DNA of 64,000 bases from Aedes albopictus (Eukaryota; Arthropoda; Insecta; Diptera; Culicidae), in the NCBI RefSeq assembly GCF_035046485.1, contig NC_085137.1, positions 41,843,155-41,907,154 of the forward strand, read 5' to 3'. Below are positions 53,701-64,000 of this stretch, piece after piece (position 1 is the stretch's first letter; each line of letters opens with the position of its first letter). A program made the position numbers and the translations under genes. The notes beneath the pieces were generated by a model. The model had not been told where the DNA came from and ran no database searches. It saw only the letters and a program-made list of their open reading frames with translations.

Positions 53701-55635
53701 TTTTGGTTTTTGGTATAGTGAATTTACTTCGAAGATAAATTCCAAGGAAATTTGCTTGAACTGTTTTGGAATCGCAGTTTAATTTCAAGGGGCGTTTCTA
53801 TGCGTTCGTGTAAAATTATAGACTTTTAAATTAATGCATTTATTACGTTAAACGACCTTTACAATGGTTCCCTGTAAAATAATATATCAAACACGTTTTG
53901 AAAAGTTTAATGCTAAACTTTCAAACCAGAATTTACCGAAATTTTTACAACGAAAACTTTTTTCTCGACAAACTTCCCCAAAAATTTATTCCTCGGCAGC
54001 ATGAGCAGCATAAAAGAAATCTGGAGCAACATTTGAAAAGGGCATACAAGCATTGGTAAACAATGACTTCACACGTTGCCCCTGAGCCCCCCTCAGCTTA
54101 TTCACAAAAACAAAGAATAAGCTGCTCCAGAAATGTCAGATTGGATTAAAACAAACGACATCAGTTAAGAGAGAGAATCTCACACACGCGTTGCTCCTAC
54201 GTTTAATTTGTCTAATCGATGTGTTTGGTTGCTGTCTCGCTCTTCAATCGAACGTCGATTCGAACGGCGATTCCAAAAAATGAAGGTTCTAATTCGTCGT
54301 GTTCAGTTAGCAAATCCACGTACAATATGCCTTGTTACAAAAAAAATAAGCTGAACACTACAAATGCATTGTACTCCACGTTGGGCAACACAATATGGAC
54401 AACTGTTGGCAGAACCATACAAATGTTCATTTTGTTTTCCGCAGCGAGTTCCTTGTTTGGGAACTACTGGGGTACGGAAAGTAAAATGGAACATTACAAA
54501 TGCATAAAACATAAACATGCAACACATAGCATAAATGGTGCCCAAATAGATAACAAATTCCAATCCCAGGATGACGAGGTTTCATTATTGTTCTTTGTCC
54601 ATCAGTCAATCCTGTAATCGTATTTTTTCTGGCGGATTGACAAGAGTTCGCAGCATTGGTTGCTTATACCTTGAGTTTGGTCGCTGCCCGAAATAACTGG
54701 AGCGCTACAAATGCACTATCAAGTTCAGGAACAGATGTACAAACCGCAGTATAACATACAAAATAAACTGACAAAATGTTCACACTAATTTACAAACGTA
54801 ACGCCTCCAAGACTTTCTTCTGGAATTAATCCAGATGTTTTCTCTAAGATTCTCGTGGAGTTTCTTCAGGATTTCTTCAGGAGTTCGTTCTGGGATTTCG
54901 TGTTTTGTTGCTGCTATTCCTTGTAGGACTGCTATCTAAGATTCCTCCAGGAGTGTCTTTGTTGTAGTCCTCCAATGGTTCCATTTGAGATTCCTGGTTC
55001 GTTACCAATGATATAAAACAATCAACGGATTACTGTGACTGATAACTGAAAAATCATAAGATATTTTGTCGGAGCGCTTGCTGAAGCTTGTAAGTGTAGG
55101 TATTGATTCCAGATATCAAACATTACATAAAAATTGAAATAACAATCAATTTCCAAAACTTTGGAATTGAGAATATGTTATTTTGAATTTTCGACAATTT
55201 TGTGATATATTATTTCAATGCTTATGTGGACGACATAGTACCTGGGTACCCACTACCCAGCACCCATTAAGACCCTTCTAAGATGTTAACTGGGCGCACC
55301 ACGATGGCGAAGGGCGGGTTCAGTGAGCCAATCTGGGTCATATTGACCCCAACATCTTACTGAACAAAGTCGGGCTCATAACGGTTGAACTGTTGGTTTA
55401 TTCGGAATATTGCTAGTTTATATGAAACAGCAAGGTGGATAACAAGGATTCTCTGAAACATCTTAGGGTATGAACTATAGACCTATGAAACCTACTGAAA
55501 TTTGGAAGATTTACTTTGGTACACAATATACCTTTTCGTGCAATGATCAGCCCTCCAAATTGTTCTTCATTGAAATTCATTTGTAAAACTCTATGTGTTT
55601 TTGCAAATTTGTTTTTTATTATTAGAAATTCTCTT
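53701..55635. other. Unassigned sequence with short TTCC field and TACAAATGCA repeats
   Basis: (C)TACAAATGCA recurs at 54359, 54495 and 54704 in a loose ~120-200-bp direct repeat. A further TTCC-type field is at 54800-54990. The ATTGACCCCAACATC word near 55340 resembles the core of the mini-MITE at 19546. No gene is supported. Confidence 0.4.
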
Positions 55636-56376
55636 ATTTCATATTTTTCCGAACCGCAGTGTGTTATGGGATTTCGTCCGGGTGCCGTTGTCGCGCGCTT
55701 TTCCTCCCTTACGTTGAGCGCATAGTGGCTGAGGTGCGATGCAAAGAGATAAGAGATCGGATAAGCGTCGAAGCACACTCTGTGGAAACTATATGCAGAA
55801 CGCATGAACCGTACATAGTAGATGAGTTGCGATGAGTGCGGTGATGCGATGGAGCTGCTTCGACGCATGTGATCGCAAGAGAATGCTTGTCGGGTATGGA
55901 TTTTATGATTGCGCTCGTTGTGTATGTAAAGCAATGCGGATTTAATGTGCTGGGAATGCTAGTAGGTAATATAAAATGCGTTAATATGTTGTTAAACATA
56001 ACTCAATGCTTTTTCACATGACATGCATTTTGATGGACCAGGCGTAATAAAAATTTATCATATTGTCTATCGATCACTATGTAAAATAACATATTTCATT
56101 GCATATAAAATACCTAGTATTCCATCAAATCGTTTAAGTTTTTTACTGCAAAATTTTGTTATTATATGTGTATAAGAAAACATTTTATTTTCCCTGTTCG
56201 GTTATGTGCATGTTATTCATGTGCAAGTTAGAAAGTTTAAGGTTTTATGGTATTCAACTTAATTGCTAAAAGGATTCTGATTGAAAAGTTCTGCTTTTTT
56301 CTTTGTCAGGCAAAACTAGATCGCTTAACGAAAACAGTGTGACATCAATTTCGATTGATACTCTTTTACCTAATAA

Positions 56377-57620
56377 AAGGACTGTATCTTAATTATGAGT
56401 ACACCTGAAAGTTGCTGTATCTGAAAATGTTTTATTTGTTTTGTAAATCAAATTCAATTACATTGTTTATTGACCATCAGAAAAGCCCATGGTATCATTT
56501 TGTATTTAATTTTTCGTGAATCTAGCCAGCTCTCGCACCTTCTTCTTGGTGTTCTTCATAAGGTTTCCTCTGCTCCTCTATCCTTTTGCCGTAGTTTCCC
56601 TTTCATCAAAGCCAAATACTTCTATATGTGCCTAATTTGCGGGCAATTTGAAGGGTTCATTGCCTTTTCCACAAATTGGACATTGTTTTCTTCATACCAG
56701 TCAAAGGTGTCACGCGCATAGTGGCAGGGTGCCATATCCGATCAAAATAATGTAGGACCGTTGTGCTTTCAGATGAGTGGCAGAATTGGCTTCTGGAGGC
56801 ATTTCTTCCGGTATATTTCGACGTTCGTACTTGGGACGATGAAGAAAAGTGACGATTTCGTACCACTTTGACAAATTGCTTGCCAAACTAATACATTTTC
56901 CAAACTTTTTTTTTTGCAAAATATCGATTTCTCCGAATTTGGAACATCAGTGCCACGCTTCACAGTGAAAAGCTGTGCCCCTGGAAGTGCCTTGTAGTCC
57001 AATATGACATACGTTTCATCATCCATGATTATGCACATGTAATTTTTGCTCAAAACATCGTCGTACAGTTTCCGAGCCCGAGTTTTCACATAATCCGTCA
57101 GAATTTGACTGTTTTTTTTGGACATTTCTGTTTTGGGTAAGTCTTCAGGGAATTACGCTCTTTGGCGCGCTGAACCATACCAATAGTCGTTCCACACTTT
57201 TTTGCGCAATCTATGATGCATACCTCCTTTTTTCTTTTGAAGATTTTGCAAATTTTGCTGTCTAAATTTGACTTGGAGGCACCTGGTTTTCTGTCGCGTC
57301 CGGGTGAGTCTATCAGTGTGTTATGCATACTGAATCGTTTGACAGCATTTTGGACAGAAAAAACGCTAACACCTCCAACTTTTGCTAATTTTCTTAGCGA
57401 TAATCATTTTTCATAGCAGTACCTGGTCACTATCGATTTTCGCTTCTCATCCGTAAACACTCGCGTTGCTCCACTTGAGGAAAAACTTTAACTTTTAATG
57501 AAGGTTATCTTTTGTTTACAACGCTAGCAACACATAAACACACAGCAGTTGTCAAAATAAAACTTAATCTTTTTAATACAGGGCCTCAAAGGTGTACTCA
57601 TAATTAACGATACAGTCCTT
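56377..57620 (-). mobile_element. ITmD37E-type mariner element
   Basis: A 1.24-kb element. The left end is AAGGACTGTATCTTAATTAT and the right end, on the other strand, AAGGACTGTATCGTTAATTA; both continue to GAGTACACC. It contains a single degenerate transposase on the - strand. It is inserted in the 55656-59142 retroposon. Confidence 0.85.
56535..57480 (-). pseudogene. ITmD37E mariner transposase, inactivated
   Basis: N-terminal helix-turn-helix region: RVFTDEKRKSIVTRYC, then LRKLAKVGGVSVFSVQNAVK, with a stop between them. The middle part reads MDDETYVILDYKALPG (first catalytic Asp) and NVLVWQAICQSG. After a frameshift near 56790 come SDMAPCHYARDTFDWYEEN (second Asp) and NPSNCPQIRHI, followed by a stop codon where the family has the catalytic Glu (PIEKFWA in relatives), then LALMKGKLRQK. 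Second-Asp-to-stop spacing agrees with D37E. The transposase is therefore dead by frameshift, internal stop and loss of the Glu. Confidence 0.85.
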
Positions 57621-59277
57621 ATGATGAATATTGTGTACTTATTAGAGACATCTTTTCTCGTAGATATCGCCGAAAATTTTGTAATAAAAAACCTATACTC
57701 TTAAATAATACATACTTGCCGATTTTTTTTTTCTTTTTGCCGAGGTCAGCACAATCAAGTAATGTTTTCATGCCGAAAATCAGTATAACAGTCTCATATT
57801 GATTTAAATTGAAATCAACACTCAGATAGCCCAGTTCGAAAAGTAAAAATATGTGTATACATGAAGACATCGCTCACGCGGATATAATTACATGTTATAC
57901 ATTCTTTTCTTAAATAATTAATTCAATAATCTCAATCTTGTACAGTTACACCAGATTTTTTTTTGAACAGATCGGTTTTTGCTATTATAACAGGATCAAA
58001 ACTGACTAAGTTATAGCAAAAAAAACGGCCCGCGCAAAACAAAAAGCGGGTGAATTTTATCTTTACGCTCTTATAGATGAAACGATCATTTCACTAACCA
58101 CATCCAAAGAAGCGCTTCAAGATACAAGCGACTTCATCGATCAAATCACGCGAGTCGTTGATGCGCACGAAATAGGCGAAAAAGGATGTGAAAACAACAT
58201 GCGCACCCTCATTGAAAACCTCATGCACTATGGCCTATCAAATATCCCTCTTCTCATCTCATAACTTATCGCATCCGATCGCATCTCACCTTACCCACTA
58301 TGGTCACAGCCTTAGTTCGATTCTTTTGCTATTCGGTAGTGAGCATTTCGACGGCGGCGCACCCAGAGGGCATCAGTGTGTAATGGGATTTCGTCCGGGT
58401 GCCGATGTCGCGCGCTTTTGCTTTAGTGGTTCGATTCTTTTTCTATTCGGAAATGAGCATTTCGTTGTGTTGCGTTTTTTGTAGCAACACTGAACGATAT
58501 CCTGACGTGGGTGATCAATTGTTTGCTTCTCATATGAAGTGAACAATAGTGCTTCAGCTTGCATGTTCGGTCGTTTGCAGTTAAATATTTGGCGACTAGC
58601 TTCCGCGGTTCGATTCGAAATAAGTGACCACCTGACGTGGGTGATCGATTGTTTGCTTTCCGAGTGAAGCGAATGATAGTGCGTTAGATTGCATATTTTG
58701 TCGCGTCGTTTGCAGTAAATATTAAGCGACCACCTGATACGGGTGGTCGATTGTTTGCTTTCCGCGTAAAGCAAACAATAGCGCGGCAACCAGCATGACA
58801 CGAAGGTCATATTACTTATCAAAGTGAATCCAGACCCAACGATACCTTTCCTACTAACAAACACTCCTTCCTGCAGCCTTTGGTGGAGTCGCAGCGGTAA
58901 ACGCGGGCCTTCACTTAACAAAGGTTGTTATTAATATTCCTTCCCTCTTCCAACCTGACTGCAAGGACGTGGCCGGCGCCGTTATTGTACCGTTAAAGAG
59001 AGTCTCTGAAGCGTGCACAGTGAGAATATTGACCACTCCCAGTCAATTATTCAGTTGATTCATTGTGCAACTGTCATTGGTTCGGGTCAATCACGGAATA
59101 GCAACCATAGATGTGTGCAGTCAGTCTAAGCTAAGCTAAGCTATTTCATATTTTTCCGAACCTTCCAATCAAACCCACCTCATGACGAGAACAACTAATA
59201 ACTGCCAAAAACACTACGTACCTATGTAACCAATAACTAATATGCTTGATCGCTCCTTATAATCTCAACTTATTACT

Positions 59278-59453
59278 GGTGGAGCGGACTTGGTGTGATT
59301 GTTAGAACACTTGACTATCACGCCAAGGACCTGAGATCGAATCCCACTCCCTACAAACTCGCAAAATGTGAGTTCTTCCTTCGGAAGGGAAGTAAAGCGT
59401 GGGTCCCGAGATGAACTAGCCTAGGGCAAAAAATCTCGTTAATACAAAAAAAA
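59278..59453 (+). mobile_element. tRNA-derived SINE with 11-bp target duplication
   Basis: Head: TTGGTGTGATTGTTAGAACA and CTGAGATCGAATCCCACTCC (B box). Body: AAGTAAAGCGTGGGTCCCGA. 3' domain: CGAGATGAACTAGCCTAGGG and AAAATCTCGTTAATAC with an A-run. Duplication AACTTATTACT at 59267-59277 and 59454-59464. It is unrelated to Feilai in its body. Confidence 0.88.
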
Positions 59454-59561
59454 AACTTATTACTATTCTTCCTTCCTGGCAACTTCTTGGCCAAATAAAA
59501 AAATAATTGTTCAATAATTTTTTGCGCATTATGTTTACAGCTGAACTATGAATTTAGTTTT

Positions 59562-59718
59562 CATAAGGGCGAAAACCTGTATAAAAGTGTGCGATTACAA
59601 CAAGTCGAGTTGGTGTCTTCGGTGCACTATTTCTTCGATCTACGCTGAATAAATGCTCCGAAGATAGCGAGTTGATTTGGTGCAATCGCGCACTTTTATT
59701 TGCGTTTTCGAGCTTATA
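59562..59718. mobile_element. Palindromic MITE, CGAAAAC(C/G) ends
   Basis: CATAAGGGCGAAAACCTGTA and, on the other strand, TATAAGCTCGAAAACGCAAA. The arms continue through ATAAAAGTG(T/C)GCGATT and TCTTCGGAGC-like words. Confidence 0.6.
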
Positions 59719-59755
59719 AAAAATTCTGCGACAGTCCTGTAGTGAAAAATCTAAG

Positions 59756-60832
59756 CAGTGACCGGCACAAAAAATATCCACCATATAATGATTGCAGTTT
59801 CTAATAAAAACTATATGTAAAAATGATAAAATATGCCTTTCAATGAATGCACTTTATCCATTTTACATAGTTTTAGTAATCTGTGTTGAAATATTTGGTT
59901 TTTGAAGAATACTGTGATTTCTGTAAAGATTGAGAAAGTTGCTTAAAAATTGGGTATGACAGAAAAAAAGATCCACTTGGCAATTAATGCTAAAATTTCG
60001 AAATTTCGTCAAATCTACCACTTTTTGCTTCTTGGTGTATGCTGTTGTGATGTTTTTCACACATGAAATTTATTTTGACATGAGTTTTATCAATTTTAGG
60101 GTGATATGGGGCGAATTTATTTTACGTAGTGAATATCATGGGTCAATTATCCCTAAACTACAGAAACTGTATGTAAGCATTTATGAATGCTATTATTCTA
60201 CAATATAACAATTTGTTCAGCTTGCAGACATGCAGGGATGTACTTTTTTGACAAGTTCTATGAGTTTTGGTCGACCAATGCTAAGAAATTCATGTGTCTT
60301 GAACTTCATTAAGGATTTCTTGATAAATCAAAACATTCTCACTTTTGTGTATCGCAATAATCACCTCCATCTGTTTGTGAAAGCTGTATCACATTCTACA
60401 TTCTGGACTACATTCTATCATATACACTTCTACATTCTGGACTACATTCTATCATATACACTTACATAAAATAAATTCGCCCCATATCACCCTAAAATTG
60501 ATAAAACTCATGTCAAAATAAATTTCATATGTCAAAAACATCACAACAGCATACACCAAGAAGCAAAATGTGGGATAATTTGGCGAACTTTTAAAGTTTC
60601 GGAATTAATTGCCAAGTGGATCTTTTTTTTCTGTCATACCCAATTTTTTTCTCAATCTTATCAGAAATCCCAGTATTCTTTAAAACCCAAATATTTTTCA
60701 ACACAGATTACTAAAATTATGTAAAATGGATAAAGTGCATTCATTGAAAGGCATATTTTATCATTTTTACATGTAGTTTTAATTAGAAACTGTAATAACT
60801 ATATGGTGGATCTTTTTTTGTGCCGGTCACTG
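59756..60832. mobile_element. 1.08-kb foldback element with ~370-bp arms
   Basis: Ends CAGTGACCGGCACAAAAAA on both strands. The arms 59756-60130 and 60475-60832 pair at about 90% through ATGGATAAAGTGCATTCATT, GCCAAGTGGATC and TTCGCCCCATATCACCCTAA. The 340-bp loop contains two tandem copies of a 34-bp unit (CTACATTCTGGACTACATTC) at 60395-60465. CAGTGACCGGCAC ends suggest an ITm (mariner-type) relative. TA follows the right end directly. Confidence 0.85.
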
Positions 60833-62500
60833 TAGATTCGACAAGATATTTTTCCAGTTACAACTTAAACGTATCTTATACAAATTTATTAAGCAATTCA
60901 ACGAGGAAGCTTACAGGAAGCCCGTCTGTTATGGAATCGATTTTTTTCCAGGAGTACCATGAAAATTTCGTAAATGATGCAAGCTGGTAACATGTAGTAT
61001 AACCAAAAATGTAAATTCTGTTCTGGCTCCTAAATTTATGCGATAAATTAGGTACGGTTTGATGCAAAATAGTCATTTTTTCAGCTTGTCAGTCCCTTGG
61101 CAAGCGAAGGCCCATCAATTTAACCCCACCCAGTGGTTTTCGTTTTTATCATATTTTAGCCGAATGTGAAAATTTTCAGACTTCATGTTATAGCATGAGC
61201 TATCATTTGGCGGAATTCGTAGGTTCCCTCGTTATTTGTGTAAACAAAGCTTTCTTTAGGTAATAACTGGTACAGACACCCTAACTGTAGCCAAATCAAT
61301 TCCCATTGAATCGATTTTTCTCAATGTTTACGTTCTGGAAATAGGCCCTTTTCAAATGTAACGCGAGATATCAGTTTTCAAGCTTAAGGACAAATGAATG
61401 GAAAGCCCAACTTCTCTTTAACGAATTCTTCTCCACAACTTATTGAACTTCAAGTTATTGCATAGCGTAGTATGGTAACTGTGTAACCTCTGGAGGGTTC
61501 AATAATGGGAACATGGTGTCATCGACAACCTAAATTTCTTGAAGACATCACATTCATTAGTATAATTTACAAACTCTACCTATGCTCATCAAATTTTATC
61601 GGGTTTGATGTGAAATGCCACCGTATCAATTTATCACATTATCAGCCTGTTGTGAATCAGATTATCTTCGTGACTGGCGCTATGATGATTTCAGAAATTT
61701 CTCGGCTCAAAGTGCATAAATGCAGTCTTATCTTTTTTTTTTGTTTTTTTTTTTATTTGTGAATTTTAACTTAATGCTACTTCTTCACACGCAGTCTTAT
61801 CTTTTATCTGACAATTATTATGGATAAACGATGAATTTTCAGTATGATTCAATAAATCGAGGTTTCTATATAATCAAACAAAAACCCAGTGTCTGTTGCA
61901 TCAGCCAGCCAAAGACAAGATAAATAGCAGAAACTGCGCAGTTTGATCAGCTGTGTCATAGAACAATAAGTTTCTAATAAAGACGTAATGTACCTACTTT
62001 GGTATCGTTTGTCATTGAATGACACCAATCTATACCATCCTGAGATTTCAATTGCGCAATTGAGCGACCTGGAATTTCTTATGTTTTCTAAGTGGGATTG
62101 TCGGTTAATACGAACACCCATTGAACTCCATCGACCTCAGTTGCCTACCCAATTCGAAGCGTAGCAACTTTCTCTTGACTTTACGCCTATTCAAGCTCAC
62201 TTCTGCTAGTTCAATAGTTTGTCACCTAATCGTGAACCTCCTATAAAAACCCACGTCAGAACCTTAGCCGTCGTCGTGTCGTCACGTCGTTGAAACACGT
62301 AATTGTTGACAAACGTCGCGGCGCGGCGCGGCTTAGCCACTTTTTGTGTTTGTGTGAATTAGCATTCGCTTATCATCGCAACCGAACCGAATTATATGTA
62401 GCTTCGCACTTGAGTAGGTAGCTCACCACGCCGCCACACCACTTTACAGTTAATTTGTTTTCGCGTTCCGCGCTACCGGTCGGTGGCGCGGCATCGCGGT
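60833..62500. other. Unassigned AT-rich sequence
   Basis: No gene or repeat recognised up to about 62270, where base composition shifts sharply toward GC into the promoter-like island. Confidence 0.4.
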
Positions 62501-62504
62501 GCTC

Positions 62505-62777
62505 AGTCGACGCCGACGACGACAACACTATACTGATCATCATCGTACAAACAAGTTCATCATGGGGAAGGTCTACTGTCTACATACCTAATGGGGTGGA
62601 TATTATCTGACGAGCGAGGTTTTTTCGTTGTTTGTTTTGATTCTCTTGTTCGTTTGTGCACCGCGAGCAGCACATACGTGACGACATTGCTTGTTCAAAC
62701 GAATCAATATTTACTGGTTTCGTACGTACATCGTCTCCTAACATCGAATGAGAAAAAAGCTGTTAATTCAAGTTAAG
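62505..62777 (+). promoter_or_regulatory. Candidate promoter and first exon (62.5 kb)
   Basis: A CpG island (about 62270-62580, with GCGGCGCGGCGCGGC and CCGGTCGGTGGCGCGGCATC) around an initiator-like TCAGTCGACG at 62503. The leader-like sequence ends at a good donor TTAAG|GTAATT. The ATG at 62561 opens only a short frame, so this looks like 5' leader. It could serve a gene beyond the right edge or an alternative isoform of the secreted-precursor gene. Confidence 0.45.
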
Positions 62778-63253
62778 GTAATTACACAGTTAGGCTGTTC
62801 CATTTCCTCATGCATAAGTTAAACGAAAGCCATGCGAAAGTCACGGAAATAGAAAAAAGTAGTCATTTCTAGGAGTTTTTCCTGTACTGCCTTGAACCTG
62901 ATGGTGATGTACTGTACGACAAATAGCAGAGTGACCTTCATACTTTGTTCGTGGGTTCAACAACAACAGCTTGTTAATCGATAGAGTGCCTAGTAAAGGG
63001 TAACCATTAGAACTCTCCACTTGATTGCTTACAAATGTTACGCCACGGTGATGGGAAACTTATTGAGTCATAAAGGATAATGAATTATAATATCAAATAA
63101 GTATCATAGCGTTGTACCTATGGTTCAATGAAGGATTGCATAACATGACATAGAAAACTTGACATTTTGCTTCATTCCATTTGAATGTTTAAGGAAGATT
63201 TACATCAATATCCATTCTTCGAATTTTTAATGCAATAATGGGATACTTACTTA
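62778..63253. other. Unassigned sequence
   Basis: Intron-like AT-rich DNA with no feature recognised. Confidence 0.4.
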
Positions 63254-63468
63254 GGGTTTCGCGCCACTTGGGCGGTGGCTTCTATATTCGTCTGTTTTCC
63301 ACAATAACTCAGTCAATTTTGAACCAATTGATTTGAAAGGTTGTACACGGGTAGATACTATACCTATCTTACCACATTCCAAAAGTTGTGTCAATTAGTT
63401 CAAATTTGACTGAGTTATAGTGGAAAACAGACGAATATAGAAGCCACCGCCCAAGTGGTGCGATTCCC
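63254..63468. mobile_element. Palindromic MITE, second copy of the GGGTATCG family
   Basis: Ends GGGTTTCGCGCCACTTGGGC and, on the other strand, GGGAATCGCACCACTTGGGC. TA on both sides (63252-63253 and 63469-63470). 215 bp. It shares the word order GGG-TCG-CCA-TTGGGC and ATAACT(A/C)AGTCAAT with 2478-2690, while the region between is diverged. Confidence 0.8.
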
Positions 63469-63479
63469 TACTTGATACT

Positions 63480-64000
63480 TGATGGGCTACAACTCGTAGC
63501 GGTAATTCTTCGCCGAATAAAGCAGCCTTCTCCACTGGTTTCGATCCTGGGCCAATCGCTTCCAGTCGCCCGGTACGTTTAGAGTCCTTAGAACGAAGGT
63601 CCCTTCCTGATTCTCGTTCTTGTCGTTCCTTCAACCGCAGGGTCCGATGTTGATCGGCCCTCACGAAAACCCGCCTGGTATTCACCGACGAAATACTCTT
63701 CAATCAACAGGCCTCAGCCTGCTCAAACAGAATTCCAAACAAAGTTTGGTACGCTGAATTGGGAAGTGTTATTCATCTGTAATTCACGCACTGAGACATC
63801 CAACCAACTAGCAGGTAGCTCTTCCTCTTCCCATATCTTCAATAGAAATACGGTGTTGGACCCGACTACCGTGCTTGAGCAGCTCGGCCGTGAGTTCACC
63901 TCTTCCAGCAGCCTTGTTATTCAGCAGTTCTCTAATTGCTTCTTTGACCTCGTTTAGCGTTGGAGGTTTTACAGCCTGTCCGTCGTTTCCCACCATTTAA
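63480..64000 (-). mobile_element. RTE-type LINE ORF2 fragment, internally deleted
   Basis: On the - strand from the right edge: KPPTLNEVKEAIRELLNNKA then GELTAELLKHGS, the start of the RT domain of RTE-clade LINEs (JAM1-type in Aedes). It then jumps, after about 150 bp of broken frame, to NVPGDWKRLAQDRNQWRRLL, which resembles the C-terminal end of the same ORF2. Most of the RT is deleted. The element continues beyond the window. Confidence 0.7.

Larger units (their letters stand above)
55656..59142 (+). mobile_element. Retroposon with 20-bp target duplication and (CTAAG)n tail
   Basis: Flanked by ATTTCATATTTTTCCGAACC, perfect at 55636-55655 and 59143-59162. The 3' end is a short CTAAG repeat. 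The 5' start CAGTGTGTTATGGGATTTCG recurs internally at 58372 (GTGTAATGGGATTTCGTCCG), so 5' regions are repeated. From 58501 there are three units of about 65-130 bp starting CTGACGTGGGTGATC and TGTTTGCTTTCCG. This is the organisation of LINE 5'-UTR monomers. No RT is present, so it is an internally deleted derivative. Related 3' ends are at 32350 and 49085. A mariner element lies inside. Confidence 0.75.

Noticed and set aside
54219..54617. 132-codon open frame
   Set aside because: Reads through loosely repeated TACAAATGCA sequence; no domain or splice support.
58373..58921. 182-codon minus-strand open frame
   Set aside because: Spans the tandem units of the retroposon; repeated peptides follow the DNA repeats.
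62561..62590. ATG GGG AAG as a coding first exon
   Set aside because: The frame stops after nine codons and no good donor lies before the stop.
1..64000. Endogenous viral element
   Set aside because: No capsid, polymerase or glycoprotein motif of flavi-, rhabdo- or other viruses was recognised; all RT-like segments belong to non-LTR retrotransposons.

Overview
The window is nuclear DNA from a culicine mosquito, most likely Aedes. The reasons are Feilai-type tRNA-derived SINEs, a LOA-clade LINE, an ITmD37E mariner, very many palindromic MITEs and AT-rich, repeat-swollen introns. Gene content is low. Only two complete genes can be read: OSTC on the + strand (6696-7272, three exons) and a CIB1-like EF-hand gene on the - strand (7476-8312, five exons). 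They are tail to tail and their poly(A) signals overlap. A third gene, on the + strand, encodes an unrecognised secreted precursor. Its signal-peptide exon is at 12731-12789 and its second exon at 21955-22440, separated by a 9.2-kb intron full of transposons; it must continue further right. A decayed SET-domain-like gene fragment lies at about 9015-9625. A leader exon of a - strand gene ends at 3977 and points out of the left edge. Weaker promoter and leader-exon candidates lie near 33.6, 44.6 and 62.5 kb.

Layout: 1-3.5 kb has a SINE, a TA-flanked MITE and a dispersed repeat. 3.9-4.3 kb is the - strand leader exon. 4.4-5.9 kb holds hairpin elements. 6.6-8.3 kb is the OSTC/CIB pair. 9-12.3 kb has the pseudogene and nested MITEs. 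12.4-22.4 kb is the secreted-protein gene, whose first intron carries a LOA LINE split by six independent insertions. 22.4-39 kb has DNA transposons, nested palindromes, two retroposons with clear target-site duplications and a complex of inverted repeats. 39.1-43.6 kb has two adjacent foldback elements built from short tandem repeats. 44.6-55 kb has a leader-exon candidate, SINEs, hAT-type MITEs and long stretches of degenerate TTCC-type repeat. 55.6-59.1 kb is a retroposon with a 20-bp target-site duplication that carries a dead mariner. 59.2-64 kb has a SINE, a long-armed foldback, a promoter-like GC island and an RTE-type LINE fragment running off the right edge.

There is no operon-like organisation. 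The two complete genes are housekeeping (N-glycosylation in the ER; calcium-myristoyl-type EF-hand signalling). Most of the remaining sequence is a transposon graveyard whose insertion order can be read from target-site duplications and interrupted reading frames. I found no CRISPR array, no convincing tRNA or rRNA gene and no recognisable viral insertion.
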